Assembly: GCA_964566875.1 (NCBI GenBank)
Contig: CAZMJM010000005.1
Location: 1 to 38,588 of the forward strand
Source: CAZEQH01 sp964566875
Lineage (GTDB): Bacteria; Patescibacteriota; Minisyncoccia; Minisyncoccales; JANBVM01
Reading direction: 5' to 3'
Length of the DNA: 38,588 nucleotides
The position numbers and the translations under genes are program-made. This document shows positions 1-8,332 of the stretch, one piece after another (position 1 is the stretch's first letter; the number at the start of each line of letters is the position of its first letter). The notes beneath the pieces were generated by a model. It was given only the letters and a program-made list of their open reading frames with translations, was not told the DNA's origin and made no database searches.

Positions 1-241
1 AGGTGGCGGAACCTGCTATCAGGAAAAAAACGGGCAGTTCCCATTGATTAACGAAGATTATCAGATTGTTGAATAAGTTAGAGGTTTGACTGTTCTTGAT
101 ATAGAAAGGCGAAAGGGAGTCAAAGATGCGGGCGGCATGAAAAAAAACAAGTACCAGCATAGCTGTTACCCTTAGCCAATCAAGATAGGGAATCCTCCGG
201 TAGTTTCCGGCCGCATCGGCCTTACTTGGGAGTTCGGCCAT
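1..241 (-). CDS. Acyltransferase family 3 membrane protein, N-terminal fragment
   Basis: The frame is open from an ATG at 241 to the window edge, giving the first 80 residues; the rest lies outside the window. The fragment reads RRIPYLDWLRVTAMLVLVFF, then HAARIFD, and ends with WELPVFFLIAGSA. The order YLDWLR, hydrophobic helix, FFHAAR, then a second helix with PVFFLIAG matches the start of acyltransferase-3/OpgC membrane proteins. Members of this family move acyl groups onto sugars or glycans at the inner membrane. The start lies 4 bases after the stop of the upstream sensor-like gene, so the two are probably co-transcribed. The substrate cannot be told from this piece. Confidence 0.75.
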   Translation of the reverse strand, partial: MAELPSKADAAGNYRRIPYLDWLRVTAMLVLVFFHAARIFDSLSPFYIKNSQTSNLFNNLIIFVNQWELPVFFLIAGSAT

Positions 242-245
242 CTTT

Positions 246-1115
246 TTACTTTTCCGTTTCCTTCTTATTTTCTTCCAACTCCTTTTTAAGCTCTACCATT
301 TTAATCTCCCGGTCCACGGCAAATTTCTGGAATTTTTCCAGTTCTTCCAGTTTGCCCTGGAGCTCCTTTGTCCTTTGCTTTACCTGGCCCTCCAGGTTCT
401 CCGTAAGTTTTTCCAGCTCTTCGGTCCTCGCGCGAACCCTCACCTCCAGATTGTTCTTCGCTTCTTCCAGCTCAGACCTCGTCTTTATCAGCTCCTCCCT
501 CTCTTTCTCCAGGGTTTCTCCTACCCTTCTATAAACGTGAGAGAACCTCCCGGCGGCAAAGGAAGTAAAGCTTAAACCAAGCAATCCTCCTCCGGCCAGG
601 GTAATGATGAGAAATTTAAGACTGCTATAGGAGGTTGTGCCTACGATAGCGGTGTAGTGAGGTACTATGCCGGAGTATTCCATCAGGGCTAAGACGGAAA
701 AAGACAGGACAGCCAAAGCGGTTATTATCATACCCTGCCTGGGAGACAGGATAATGCTGATTTCCATAATGACGAATGAATAAAAAAGCAGGCCCAGGCC
801 TCCTTCTATTCCTCCCAAATAGTGTATCAGTACGGTGAGGAAGATGACAACGGCCGAAAAGTAAAACATGCAGAGCCGCCTGAAGTCGGCCAAGGTCTTG
901 ACCTTGTTGGCCATCAGATAGAGGTAGATGGATATGGCCACCACAAAGAGGAAAGAAAACAAAATAAGGCCCGTCGGCGGTTTCGTATTAAAAATACTCC
1001 CGACTATAAAAGATCCCGGAATCATCATGGCGAGGGCAATCAAACCTGTTTTATTAATGATGCCCAGCGTTTTGGAAAAATCGCTAAGTTCCGTACGCTC
1101 CGTTTCTTTCTCCAT
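246..1115 (-). CDS. Six-helix sensor-like membrane protein with coiled-coil tail and no kinase domain
   Basis: This 289-residue protein has about six membrane helices (roughly residues 24-42, 48-68, 81-99, 105-124, 128-146, 167-187), with HYLGGIEGG after the third. A long charged coiled coil follows (198-285), with the repeats RARTEELEKL and KQRTKELQGKLEELEKF and an ending around REIKMVELKKEL. Such helices usually connect a membrane sensor to a PAS or HisKA domain in histidine kinases, but here the protein stops. No H-box or ATPase domain follows in any frame: the next gene starts at once and is unrelated. It is a paralogue of the protein at 3333-4247 and sits after the mevalonate kinase gene. 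It may be a sensor that acts through coiled-coil partners, or a degenerate kinase. Its ligand is unknown. Confidence 0.8.
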   Translation of the reverse strand: MEKETERTELSDFSKTLGIINKTGLIALAMMIPGSFIVGSIFNTKPPTGLILFSFLFVVAISIYLYLMANKVKTLADFRRLCMFYFSAVVIFLTVLIHYLGGIEGGLGLLFYSFVIMEISIILSPRQGMIITALAVLSFSVLALMEYSGIVPHYTAIVGTTSYSSLKFLIITLAGGGLLGLSFTSFAAGRFSHVYRRVGETLEKEREELIKTRSELEEAKNNLEVRVRARTEELEKLTENLEGQVKQRTKELQGKLEELEKFQKFAVDREIKMVELKKELEENKKETEK

Positions 1116-1161
1116 ATATTTTTATTTTATCACAAAACCATCGTGCCTACGATGAAAAAAA

Positions 1162-2289
1162 TTAACATTCTTTTACCCCTTCGCTAGAAATTTTAACGTC
1201 AATTGGGACTATCCCCTTCTCTTTCCATTTTTTCCTTATTTCCGCCGATTGCCGGCGGCCAAAACTTAGCGCTATTCCGCAATCCCCTCCGCCAGCGCCC
1301 GAAAGTTTCCCCGCACCTCCCGCCTCGTCGGCGATGACGCTCAATGTCCTCAGGGTTCTGGTTTCGATGTTAACCCCGGATTTTTTTCCCAAAACCCTCA
1401 GCCATCTCTCGTTCTCTCTAACCGATTTTAGAATTTTATTTCTGTCCCCTGCCTTCCAGGCGGAAATCAGCCCTTCCACCACGCCTTTAATCGCGGAGAT
1501 TATTTTCTCATACTCTGCCCGATTATTCCCTTTCCAGCCGTTCATCTTTTTAATCATATCGGCGGTTGACGATGATTTTCCGGTCCATCCGACAAGAATT
1601 TCCATTCCTCCAGACTGGCTCAGTCGCTCAATAGAAAATCCGGGCCACGGCACCTCAATAATCTTTTCCAGATCTCTGCCGGAATTAATCTGCTTTTCCA
1701 GCCACTCCGGAGCAAATCTCTTGTAAACCACTATTCCCCCGAAGGTGGAAGCTGCCACATCAAATCCAGAACCTACTTTTCCCTGCGCCAGATAATGGGA
1801 AATGGCGGATATTTTATATATCTTTTCTTTTGCATGAAGACTTGTAATGTTTTCTCCATAGAATTTAAAAAGGGCTGAGGTGAGAGCCACAACCGCGGCC
1901 GCAGAAGAACCGAAGCCCAGTTTAACGCAGCTTTTTCCGACCGCTGCCGACACTCCCTTTCCCCGGGTTTCTATTCTACAAGGCAGAACCGCTTTTTGAT
2001 AACTCAGAAAGGTTTCCAGGGTTTTTCTAATAAAAAGAACGTCCTGAGTTTTTTGGGCACTCAATCTCTTTAAAAATTTAAGCTTACCTTTCTGGAAAAT
2101 GGCTTTTTCATCCTTAACGCCGGAATCCCTGATGGTGAAGCGGAAGAGGCCGTCTCTGGATTCCTTCAACGAAACGAGAACTCTGGTTTCCAGAGCGGCT
2201 ACTATCATGGGATTGCCTTTTTCCAGAACGGCCCACTCTCCGGCCACAGATATCTTGCCCGGGGAAGAAACTTTTACTTTTTTCTGCAT
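1162..2289 (-). CDS. mvaK2: Phosphomevalonate kinase (GHMP family)
   Basis: This 375-residue GHMP kinase most likely phosphorylates 5-phosphomevalonate with ATP in the cytoplasmic mevalonate pathway. Visible motifs are SPGKISVAGEWAVLEKGNP (residues 9-27), the phosphate-binding loop KLGFGSSAAAVVALT (123-137), GSGFDVAASTFGG, WTGKSSSTADMI, and a C-terminal KLSGAGGGDCGIAL. The last two motifs resemble bacterial MvaK2 more than mevalonate kinase. The gene starts 8 bases after mvaD stops, so the two form one unit. Mevalonate kinase, HMG-CoA reductase and IPP isomerase are not in this window, so the pathway must be completed elsewhere. A mevalonate kinase assignment is the main alternative. Confidence 0.85.
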   Translation of the reverse strand: MQKKVKVSSPGKISVAGEWAVLEKGNPMIVAALETRVLVSLKESRDGLFRFTIRDSGVKDEKAIFQKGKLKFLKRLSAQKTQDVLFIRKTLETFLSYQKAVLPCRIETRGKGVSAAVGKSCVKLGFGSSAAAVVALTSALFKFYGENITSLHAKEKIYKISAISHYLAQGKVGSGFDVAASTFGGIVVYKRFAPEWLEKQINSGRDLEKIIEVPWPGFSIERLSQSGGMEILVGWTGKSSSTADMIKKMNGWKGNNRAEYEKIISAIKGVVEGLISAWKAGDRNKILKSVRENERWLRVLGKKSGVNIETRTLRTLSVIADEAGGAGKLSGAGGGDCGIALSFGRRQSAEIRKKWKEKGIVPIDVKISSEGVKEC

Positions 2290-2297
2290 TGTTGCGA

Positions 2298-3302
2298 TTA
2301 AAAAAGGTGTCGGCTGATGATTTCCGGCTCACCTCCCGGTTCTGCGGCAACCAGACCCGCCAGGCCCTTTATCTTCCGGCACCTTTTCTTAAGCTCGGTC
2401 AGTTGGTTTTTCAGGCACATTATCTTCACCTGGGGCCCGGCATCAATGGTAAAATAGCACTCCAGTCCTTCTTTCCTCCACCGCCAGACGGAATTGATAA
2501 GTTCCAGGGTCACCGCATTCCAGTAGATAAGGGCGGGCCTGGTGCTCATCATCAGGGCGTGCATCTTCAGGCAGTTTTTTTCTGCCGCCTTGCCTACCAG
2601 GGAAAAGTTTTTTTCCATTATACCCTTTTTCACCTTTTTTAGGTCTTCCGATACACTGGCCTTCCAGCATCCGTAAAAAGGAGAGGTGGCTACGGTCTGC
2701 TGCATGCCAGCCCGGGATTTTACCTTCTTTTCCTTTCTGGAAGAGAGGCAGATGAGCATTCTAAATTCGGACCAATGATTGGGGGCTGCTATCTGTCTGG
2801 CATAGGAATCGGAGCCGTCCTTCTTTGTCCCTTTACTCCATTCCACAAAACCCCCCAGGACGGAGCGGGCGGCCGATCCAGACCCCTTTCTGGCCAAGAT
2901 GCTTAGTCCTTTTTTATTCAATCCCATTGCCAGGGCCTCATTGACGGCAGCTGCTAGGGCTGCAAAGCCGGCGGCCGAGGAAGCCAGTCCGGCTGAAGTG
3001 GGAAAATTATTCCGGCTACAAATCCTGGCGCCCATTCTTGTTCCTGCCTCTTTTCTGACTACAGCTAAAAACCGGCCCACATAATCGTCGTAGTCTTTGT
3101 CTCCCGGCCCCATCCTCTTCCCGTTCAGGGTCAGGGAATCTGCGCGGTAACTTTTACTGAAAGCTACCGTAGTATGAGCCTGGAGACCGGAAACCGTCAT
3201 GCTGATACTGCTGTTCTGGGGCAGGATGAGCTTCTCATCTCTTTTACCCCAATATTTCACCAGAGCGATGTTGGCGTTAGCTTTTGCTGAAGCTTTTTTC
3301 AT
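2298..3302 (-). CDS. mvaD: Diphosphomevalonate decarboxylase
   Basis: This 334-residue protein is a typical MvaD, which decarboxylates diphosphomevalonate to isopentenyl diphosphate using ATP. Diagnostic stretches are ANANIALVKYWGKRDEKL (residues 8-25), LPQNSSISMT (27-36), the phosphate loop FPTSAGLASSAAGFAALA (100-117), GSGSAARSVLGGFVEW (140-155), and TIDAGPQVKI near residue 285. The length matches the family. It precedes mvaK2 with a short gap and follows the sensor-like gene at 3333 by 30 bases. Finding mvaD and mvaK2 together is strong evidence for a mevalonate route rather than the MEP route. Confidence 0.95.
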   Translation of the reverse strand: MKKASAKANANIALVKYWGKRDEKLILPQNSSISMTVSGLQAHTTVAFSKSYRADSLTLNGKRMGPGDKDYDDYVGRFLAVVRKEAGTRMGARICSRNNFPTSAGLASSAAGFAALAAAVNEALAMGLNKKGLSILARKGSGSAARSVLGGFVEWSKGTKKDGSDSYARQIAAPNHWSEFRMLICLSSRKEKKVKSRAGMQQTVATSPFYGCWKASVSEDLKKVKKGIMEKNFSLVGKAAEKNCLKMHALMMSTRPALIYWNAVTLELINSVWRWRKEGLECYFTIDAGPQVKIMCLKNQLTELKKRCRKIKGLAGLVAAEPGGEPEIISRHLF

Positions 3303-3332
3303 AAAGGAGGACCTCTAAAGATATTAGGGATC

Positions 3333-4247
3333 TCACTGTCCCTTTTCCATCTTCTCAATCTTGTCCTTCAACTCTACCATCTTCATTTCTCTTCCTACGG
3401 CGAATTTCTGGAACCTTTCCAATTCTTCTAGCTTCTCCTGAAGCTCCCGGGTGCGGGATTTAACCTGTTCCTCCAGGTGTTTGGTCATTTCTTCAAGCTC
3501 TTCGGTCCTGGCGCGGACCCGAACCTCCAGGGTATCTTTGGAATCGTGCAATTGTGCCTGGGCTTTAATCAATTCCTGTCTCTCGTTTCTCAAAGTACTG
3601 CTGATTTTCCTGAACATTCTGGCAAATAACCTGGTGACGAACCCTACATAATGGAACCCGAATCCGGCGCCTCCCCCCACCGTAACAAGGAGATAGAGAG
3701 TATTCTTATAGAGTCCGGTTGGCTGGGTAATAAAGTCATAATGAGGAATAATCTCACAGTATTCCAGAAGACCGACGGCCAAATAAGCCAAGAAAGCCAG
3801 GCTCGTTATCACCGCGCCCTTCTGGGGCGGCAGGAGGATGTTGGCCTCAACGATTATAAAAAAGAATATGAAAATGCCAATCCATTCCAGTCCCCCGATG
3901 TAGTGAAGTATGACGGAATAGAGAATGAGGTTGGCAATAAAATATCCGAAAGATAAATTCTCTATCTTGGATATATTAATATCTCCTTTTCCTAAAAATT
4001 TATTCAGGAAATAAACGTACAAGGATATGACAACGGTAAAGAAAATAAGAATGACAATAATGCCCCAGGGAAGAGGCAGCTTGAGAAATAATTTCAGAAA
4101 AACGGTTGCCAGAGAAGCCAGGGCCAACATGCTTACCCCCCTCTTATTAAGCAGGGTGAGAGTCTTCAAGGATTCTACATATTCAAGCGCCCATTCATTT
4201 TCCTTTTTCCCGCGTACCGCCTCTTCAATTTGTTTTCTGTCTATCAT
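3333..4247 (-). CDS. Six-helix sensor-like membrane protein with coiled-coil tail, second paralogue
   Basis: This 304-residue protein shares its architecture and several motifs with the protein at 246-1115: HYIGGLEWIG, a helix ending ILLPPQKGAVITS, LLEYCEIIPHY, then a coiled coil with RARTEELEEM, KSRTRELQEKLEELERF and GREMKMVELKDKI. About six membrane segments span residues 38-200. There is again no kinase domain. I start it at the ATG at 4247. The open frame extends upstream to a TTG near 4319, but that extension contains the predicted -10 box TATAAT and has no sensor-like character. It is the first gene of the unit leading into mvaD and mvaK2. Function is inferred only from architecture. 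Confidence 0.8.
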   Translation of the reverse strand: MIDRKQIEEAVRGKKENEWALEYVESLKTLTLLNKRGVSMLALASLATVFLKLFLKLPLPWGIIVILIFFTVVISLYVYFLNKFLGKGDINISKIENLSFGYFIANLILYSVILHYIGGLEWIGIFIFFFIIVEANILLPPQKGAVITSLAFLAYLAVGLLEYCEIIPHYDFITQPTGLYKNTLYLLVTVGGGAGFGFHYVGFVTRLFARMFRKISSTLRNERQELIKAQAQLHDSKDTLEVRVRARTEELEEMTKHLEEQVKSRTRELQEKLEELERFQKFAVGREMKMVELKDKIEKMEKGQ

Positions 4248-4302
4248 AGATGCCAGGTTATGCCCTCCGTTTTTTATAGGAAAGCAGTATTGCCATTGGT
4301 TA

Positions 4303-4331
4303 ATTATAATACATTGCAACCTATAAGTTAA
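4303..4331 (-). promoter_or_regulatory. Predicted sigma-70-like promoter of the sensor-mvaD-mvaK2 unit
   Basis: On the minus strand TTAACT (4326-4331) and TATAAT (4303-4308) are 17 bases apart. Transcription would begin near 4296, about 50 bases before the ATG at 4247. The -10 box is perfect and the -35 box matches four of six positions. This site is one reason to reject the longer upstream start of the sensor gene. Confidence 0.6.
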
Positions 4332-4362
4332 TAAAACTTGACTGCGTCTTAAAGGAGAGCTT

Positions 4363-5061
4363 CTAAGCTCCCCGTTCTTCCATTTTTCTCACGTAGATGA
4401 TTGACGGAATAGACATTACCAAAAAAAAGAATCCGAACATATAATTGGATCCCCTGATAACCTCGTTGAGAAAGAAAAGATAGACCGGATAGACGGACAT
4501 GTAAACCACGTAAAAGGAAATGCAAAGCGCCAAAAGTGATTTAAAGGACGGCAGTTTCAATTTCTTGATATAGAGCCTTAAGAGAACAATGGAGGCAAGA
4601 AGCCAGGCAATATCGATACCCAGGGAAGTAGGCCAGGTGAAAAGAAGTATCAGGGGCGTAAAGGCCAGGGGAGAAAAAATAAGTTTCGCGTAAAGAGAAG
4701 GGGCAACAAAAGAAAAACGGAATGGAAGGCTGTATTTTGCGGCCAGGCCGTCAAAAAAGGGGATAAACAGGTGCGCCAACTGCAATAAAAACAAAACGGG
4801 TAAAATAATCTTCATCTTTACCTTTAGTCCGAATAAGCGGGAAAAGAAATGCAACACCATGCTCCCGAAAAAGCACAGGAAAATAGGATAGAAAAACATG
4901 GTAAAAAAGAGGTCTGGGCTCAAAGAAAACCAGGCCCTGGCCCACTTTCCCCCTATCAGAACCTCCAGGATGTTACGTCCAACCCCGACAAATCCCAAAA
5001 CAAGCACCTTTGATAGGAAGGGAATCTCTGAAATATTATTTATTCTTTGTATAATTTCCAC
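4363..5061 (-). CDS. Multi-pass membrane protein of unknown function
   Basis: This 232-residue protein is strongly hydrophobic, with about six membrane helices from residue 15 to 222 and a short basic C-terminus. An early stretch resembles Yip1-like or YIF1-like bacterial membrane proteins (GRNILEVLIGG, then a helix with GSMVLHFFSRLFG), but I do not claim that family. It starts 8 bases after the UbiA-family gene ends, so the two are probably co-transcribed. A weak hairpin lies just past its stop at about 4353-4371. A role in lipid or isoprenoid handling would be inference from position only. Confidence 0.7.
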   Translation of the reverse strand: MEIIQRINNISEIPFLSKVLVLGFVGVGRNILEVLIGGKWARAWFSLSPDLFFTMFFYPIFLCFFGSMVLHFFSRLFGLKVKMKIILPVLFLLQLAHLFIPFFDGLAAKYSLPFRFSFVAPSLYAKLIFSPLAFTPLILLFTWPTSLGIDIAWLLASIVLLRLYIKKLKLPSFKSLLALCISFYVVYMSVYPVYLFFLNEVIRGSNYMFGFFFLVMSIPSIIYVRKMEERGA

Positions 5062-5069
5062 TAAGATTT

Positions 5070-5987
5070 TTATAAGACGAAGGCGCCGCCGCCTGATAAA
5101 TAGAGAAGGATAAATAAAATGGTTAGAAAGTAGATTAGGAAGATAGGCTTCTCCCTATAAGGGTTCTTGTTGATGAAAACGACCTGGCTTGTTCCAAGGG
5201 CAGCCGCGACAGGAGAAAGATGGTAGTCAGGAAAAATCAGTAAGAGAAAAGCGTAAGAGGCGGCGACAAAGAAACTGATGAGTAGTTTGGCCTCTTTCTG
5301 CCCGAGGATAACCGGAAGGGTTTTGATACCTGCTCGTTTGTCGCCTTCATAATCCTTGATATCTATAAAGTTCAAAGCGGCCGTCATAAAAACCATGAAG
5401 AATAAGGTAATCTTCCCCGGAACCATGATGGTTCCGCTAGCCAGATAATAACCCAACATCAAGATAACCAGGGAATTGAGAGCGATGAGGCCTTTGGAAA
5501 AGAAGGTAACCCTCTTTAACCGCAGGGGAGGCATAGAATACAGAAAATAGTTGCCGACAAAAACCAAAATCAGGAAAAAGGCAGTAAAATCGACGGCGGC
5601 CGAATAGATAATGGCCATGCCGAAGAAGACGGCGGCCAGTACCTTATAGTAGGAAAGAGGAATAGCCGAGGTCACGGTAGGCCGCTTCTTGTTGGCCACT
5701 TTATCAATCTCATGGTCGACGATGTTGTTGGTCAAAACGGAAAACAGCCAGGCGAAAACCACCGCCGCCATCAGGCTAAACGCCGCCGGAGACTTGTCTG
5801 CGCCGAAAGAAAAGGTGTCGGGCAAGAAAAATTTAGCTAAAAATATTCCCGTCCAGAGCATGGCTTCGAAATGAATCAGCCGCCACGGTCTTATATCCCG
5901 AAGGACAGCCAGGAAATAGTCTTTTCGCAAGGCATAAAAAAACCACCAAAACAGAATAAAGAGTGGAATAAGATAAAGTCCGGTCAT
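5070..5987 (-). CDS. UbiA-family membrane prenyltransferase
   Basis: This 305-residue protein has about eight to nine membrane helices and both Asp-rich signatures of UbiA enzymes: NNIVDHEIDKVANKKRP (residues 87-103) and DIKDYEGDKRAGIKTLP (209-225). These bind the magnesium-diphosphate of the prenyl donor. The family transfers polyprenyl chains to aromatic, heme or glycerol-phosphate acceptors within the membrane. The acceptor cannot be read from this sequence. Mevalonate genes nearby, on a separate transcription unit, could supply the prenyl donor. No quinone or heme biosynthesis genes are adjacent. Confidence 0.9.
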   Translation of the reverse strand: MTGLYLIPLFILFWWFFYALRKDYFLAVLRDIRPWRLIHFEAMLWTGIFLAKFFLPDTFSFGADKSPAAFSLMAAVVFAWLFSVLTNNIVDHEIDKVANKKRPTVTSAIPLSYYKVLAAVFFGMAIIYSAAVDFTAFFLILVFVGNYFLYSMPPLRLKRVTFFSKGLIALNSLVILMLGYYLASGTIMVPGKITLFFMVFMTAALNFIDIKDYEGDKRAGIKTLPVILGQKEAKLLISFFVAASYAFLLLIFPDYHLSPVAAALGTSQVVFINKNPYREKPIFLIYFLTILFILLYLSGGGAFVL

Positions 5988-6072
5988 TGAGTTTCCGCTA
6001 TTTCTACAAAGGATTTTTTCCGGTAAAAACAGTCTATCCCAAGTTCACCGTGGGAATCTGCGGTCGTACCGT

Positions 6073-6600
6073 TTATTCCCGTTCAGAGAGATGAGGTTTT
6101 AAGGAAGGGATAGTCCTGATAATCATGTAGGACACCAACCCTCCGAAGAGAGCGGTAAGGAGCTGTGCCCAGGTCATCATGGAAAAGATTCCCTGAACTA
6201 ATTTCTGCTCTGGCAGAAAAGATATTAACAAGCGTCCTGCTAAAAGGAGAGATGTGAATTTCAGAAGAGAAGCTGAAACAATCCCCAACCAAAAATTCCT
6301 CCTCCTCAATATTCCAAAGGCCCATACCAGGACAACATTGGAAAACATAATGAAGGGGATAAAAGGCGCTAAAAATGCCGGCAGCAGACCTGAGGATAGA
6401 GCGAAGATGCTGGGTACGAAACATACCCAGAGAGCACCCCTGAAGCCGAGGAAAACTACCGATAGAAACAGTACGGCATTAACCAGGGTGCCGGTAATCG
6501 CCTGCTGCCTTATCAATGGCAGCAGGGCCACCGCTGCCACGGCGGACAGAGTACCCGCCAGCGTGATTAATTTCTCTTTAGATAATGCTGCTTGCTGCAT
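6073..6600 (-). CDS. Five- to six-helix membrane protein of the hydrogenase operon, ECF S-component-like
   Basis: I start this 175-residue protein at the ATG at 6600 (MQQAALSKEKL). The frame runs 32 residues further upstream, but that part lies inside the C-terminus of HydA in another frame. The protein is nearly all membrane: helices around residues 12-30, 36-75, 80-100, 107-125 and 145-165. Size and helix pattern recall ECF-transporter substrate-binding components and the small membrane proteins annotated beside iron hydrogenases in clostridia. It begins 13 bases after hydA stops, without a clear ribosome-binding site, so it is probably co-transcribed. Function is unknown. Confidence 0.7.
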   Translation of the reverse strand: MQQAALSKEKLITLAGTLSAVAAVALLPLIRQQAITGTLVNAVLFLSVVFLGFRGALWVCFVPSIFALSSGLLPAFLAPFIPFIMFSNVVLVWAFGILRRRNFWLGIVSASLLKFTSLLLAGRLLISFLPEQKLVQGIFSMMTWAQLLTALFGGLVSYMIIRTIPSLKPHLSERE

Positions 6601-6613
6601 AATTTTGGTATGA

Positions 6614-8332
6614 TTAAAATTTATTTTCTTTTTTCTTTTTACTATATTTTGTGTGGCATATTCGGTGAACATTCTCTTTTTTGGAAAAAAATCCATCGTA
6701 TAATTCCTTTATTACCGGATTGTCATGAGCCAGCCTCACCTTTTTTTTACTGTCAATCTGATAGAGGCCCTCTGCCCTCTTTTGTCTTATTTTATCATCC
6801 ACGGGAAGAGGCTGTCCACCGCCCCCGATACACCCTCCGAAGCAGGCCATCACCTCAACATAATCGTAAGCTTTAGGATTTTCCTTAACTTCTTCTAAAA
6901 GCCGGCGGGCGTTCCCCAAACCGTTGACCACGGCCACCTTAACTCGCTTATTCCCAATCTTTACTTCGGCCTTCTTGATACCCTCCTTCCCTCTCACCTG
7001 TTTAAATTCCAGCTTTGAAAGGCGTTTACCGGTCATTTTTTCGTAAGCCGTTCTGAGAGCGGATTCCATCACTCCTCCGGTAGCCCCATATATGACTCCT
7101 GCCCCGCTGGGAACCCCGAGGGGCGCATCGGCTTTTTTAGGAGAAACCTTTTTCAGGTCAATCTTGTGGCGGGAAAAAAGATAAGCCAGCTCACGAGTGG
7201 TAAGAACATAGTCCACGGGCCTGATTTTTCCCTCCAATTCTTTTCTCCTTATTTCGTATTTTTTTGAAACACAGGGCATAATGGAAACCACCACTATGTC
7301 TTTGGGATTAATTTTTTCTTTTCCCGCCCAGAAACTCTTTATCAATCCCCCCAGGATGATATGGGGAGACCTCACGGTAGTCAGATTGGGAATAAATTCA
7401 GGATAGTAAAACTCCACAAATTTAACCCAGGCCGGACAGCAGGAGGTGAACATGGGCAGATTTCTGCCAGATTTAAGCCTTTCCATCAGTTCTCCGGCTT
7501 CCTCTATGGTAGTAACGTCAGCGCCCACGCAGACGTCAAAAACTTTATCAAACCCCAATTCCCTGATACCGGATGCCAACTTATCGGTTAAAATACTTCC
7601 ATAAGGTATGCCGAACTCTTCGCCTATACTGCTTCTGATGGAAGGGGCAAACTGAACAACCACCGTTTTCTTCTTGTCTTTGAGGGGTTCCTCTATCTCT
7701 TCAAATTCCCCTACCGCTTCAAAAGCCCCGGCCGGACAATGAACGATACACTGGCCGCAGTAGACACAGTCCTTTCTGGAACTCTTGGTAGGAACTACGT
7801 GAAAAAAAGGTTTTTTCTCGTCTAATTCCAGAAAGCCAATCCCCTGTTTCTTGCAGACATCAATACAGTTCCGGCAATCAATGCACTTGGAACTGTCAAA
7901 GATAAGAGAGGGTCCGAATTGGTATACGGGCTCTGCCGTCTTCCTGTCGGGAAACCTGGTAATCTTTACGCCATATTCCCTGGCCAGTTTCAATAATTGG
8001 CAGTTGAAGCTCCAGACGCAGTCTGAGCATTCCTCCCGATGTTGGGCGAAGACCAGCTCAAGATTCACTTTTCTGGCCCGTTTGATCTCCGCAGAATTCG
8101 TAATAACCTCCATCCCCTCTTTGATTTTAGTGGAGCAAGAAGTATGCAGCCCCTTCCTTCCCTTAATCTCTACCAGGCACATGCGGCAATTAGCCTTGAT
8201 TTCCAGGTCGGGATGGAAACAAAGGGCCGGAATATCAATACCGTTATCTGCGGCTACCTCAAGAATGGTCTGGCCGGCCAGCCCCTTTATCTTCTTACCA
8301 TTGATGGTAACGGATATTTTTTTCTCAGGCAT
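6614..8332 (-). CDS. hydA: [FeFe] hydrogenase catalytic subunit
   Basis: This 572-residue protein has the same length and cluster layout as clostridial CpI. Visible ligands: a [2Fe-2S] plant-type ferredoxin domain (C38, C49, C52, C66); a His-Cys3 [4Fe-4S] site (H98, C102, C105, C111); two [4Fe-4S] clusters (C150, C153, C156, C160 and C189, C192, C195, C199); and the H-cluster motifs TSCCPAW (C298, C299), MPCVSKKYE (C354) and MACFGGCIGGGGQP (C497, C501). All H-cluster ligands and the proton-relay Cys are present, so it should be catalytically competent for hydrogen production or uptake. It overlaps the end of the NuoF-like gene by 8 bases. The maturases HydE, HydF and HydG are not in this window. 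Confidence 0.97.
   Translation of the reverse strand: MPEKKISVTINGKKIKGLAGQTILEVAADNGIDIPALCFHPDLEIKANCRMCLVEIKGRKGLHTSCSTKIKEGMEVITNSAEIKRARKVNLELVFAQHREECSDCVWSFNCQLLKLAREYGVKITRFPDRKTAEPVYQFGPSLIFDSSKCIDCRNCIDVCKKQGIGFLELDEKKPFFHVVPTKSSRKDCVYCGQCIVHCPAGAFEAVGEFEEIEEPLKDKKKTVVVQFAPSIRSSIGEEFGIPYGSILTDKLASGIRELGFDKVFDVCVGADVTTIEEAGELMERLKSGRNLPMFTSCCPAWVKFVEFYYPEFIPNLTTVRSPHIILGGLIKSFWAGKEKINPKDIVVVSIMPCVSKKYEIRRKELEGKIRPVDYVLTTRELAYLFSRHKIDLKKVSPKKADAPLGVPSGAGVIYGATGGVMESALRTAYEKMTGKRLSKLEFKQVRGKEGIKKAEVKIGNKRVKVAVVNGLGNARRLLEEVKENPKAYDYVEVMACFGGCIGGGGQPLPVDDKIRQKRAEGLYQIDSKKKVRLAHDNPVIKELYDGFFSKKENVHRICHTKYSKKKKENKF

Noticed and set aside
3651..3956. 101-codon plus-strand frame inside the second sensor-like gene
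   Set aside because: Shadow of the coding strand; no start signals and no recognisable domain.
4353..4371. Hairpin just past the gene at 4363-5061
   Set aside because: The stem is imperfect and the following T-tract is short, so I do not list it as a terminator.
6073..6696. Longer start of the hydrogenase-associated membrane protein at 6696
   Set aside because: The extra 32 residues are basic and polar, lie inside the hydA 3' end and would put a non-membrane leader on a compact membrane protein.
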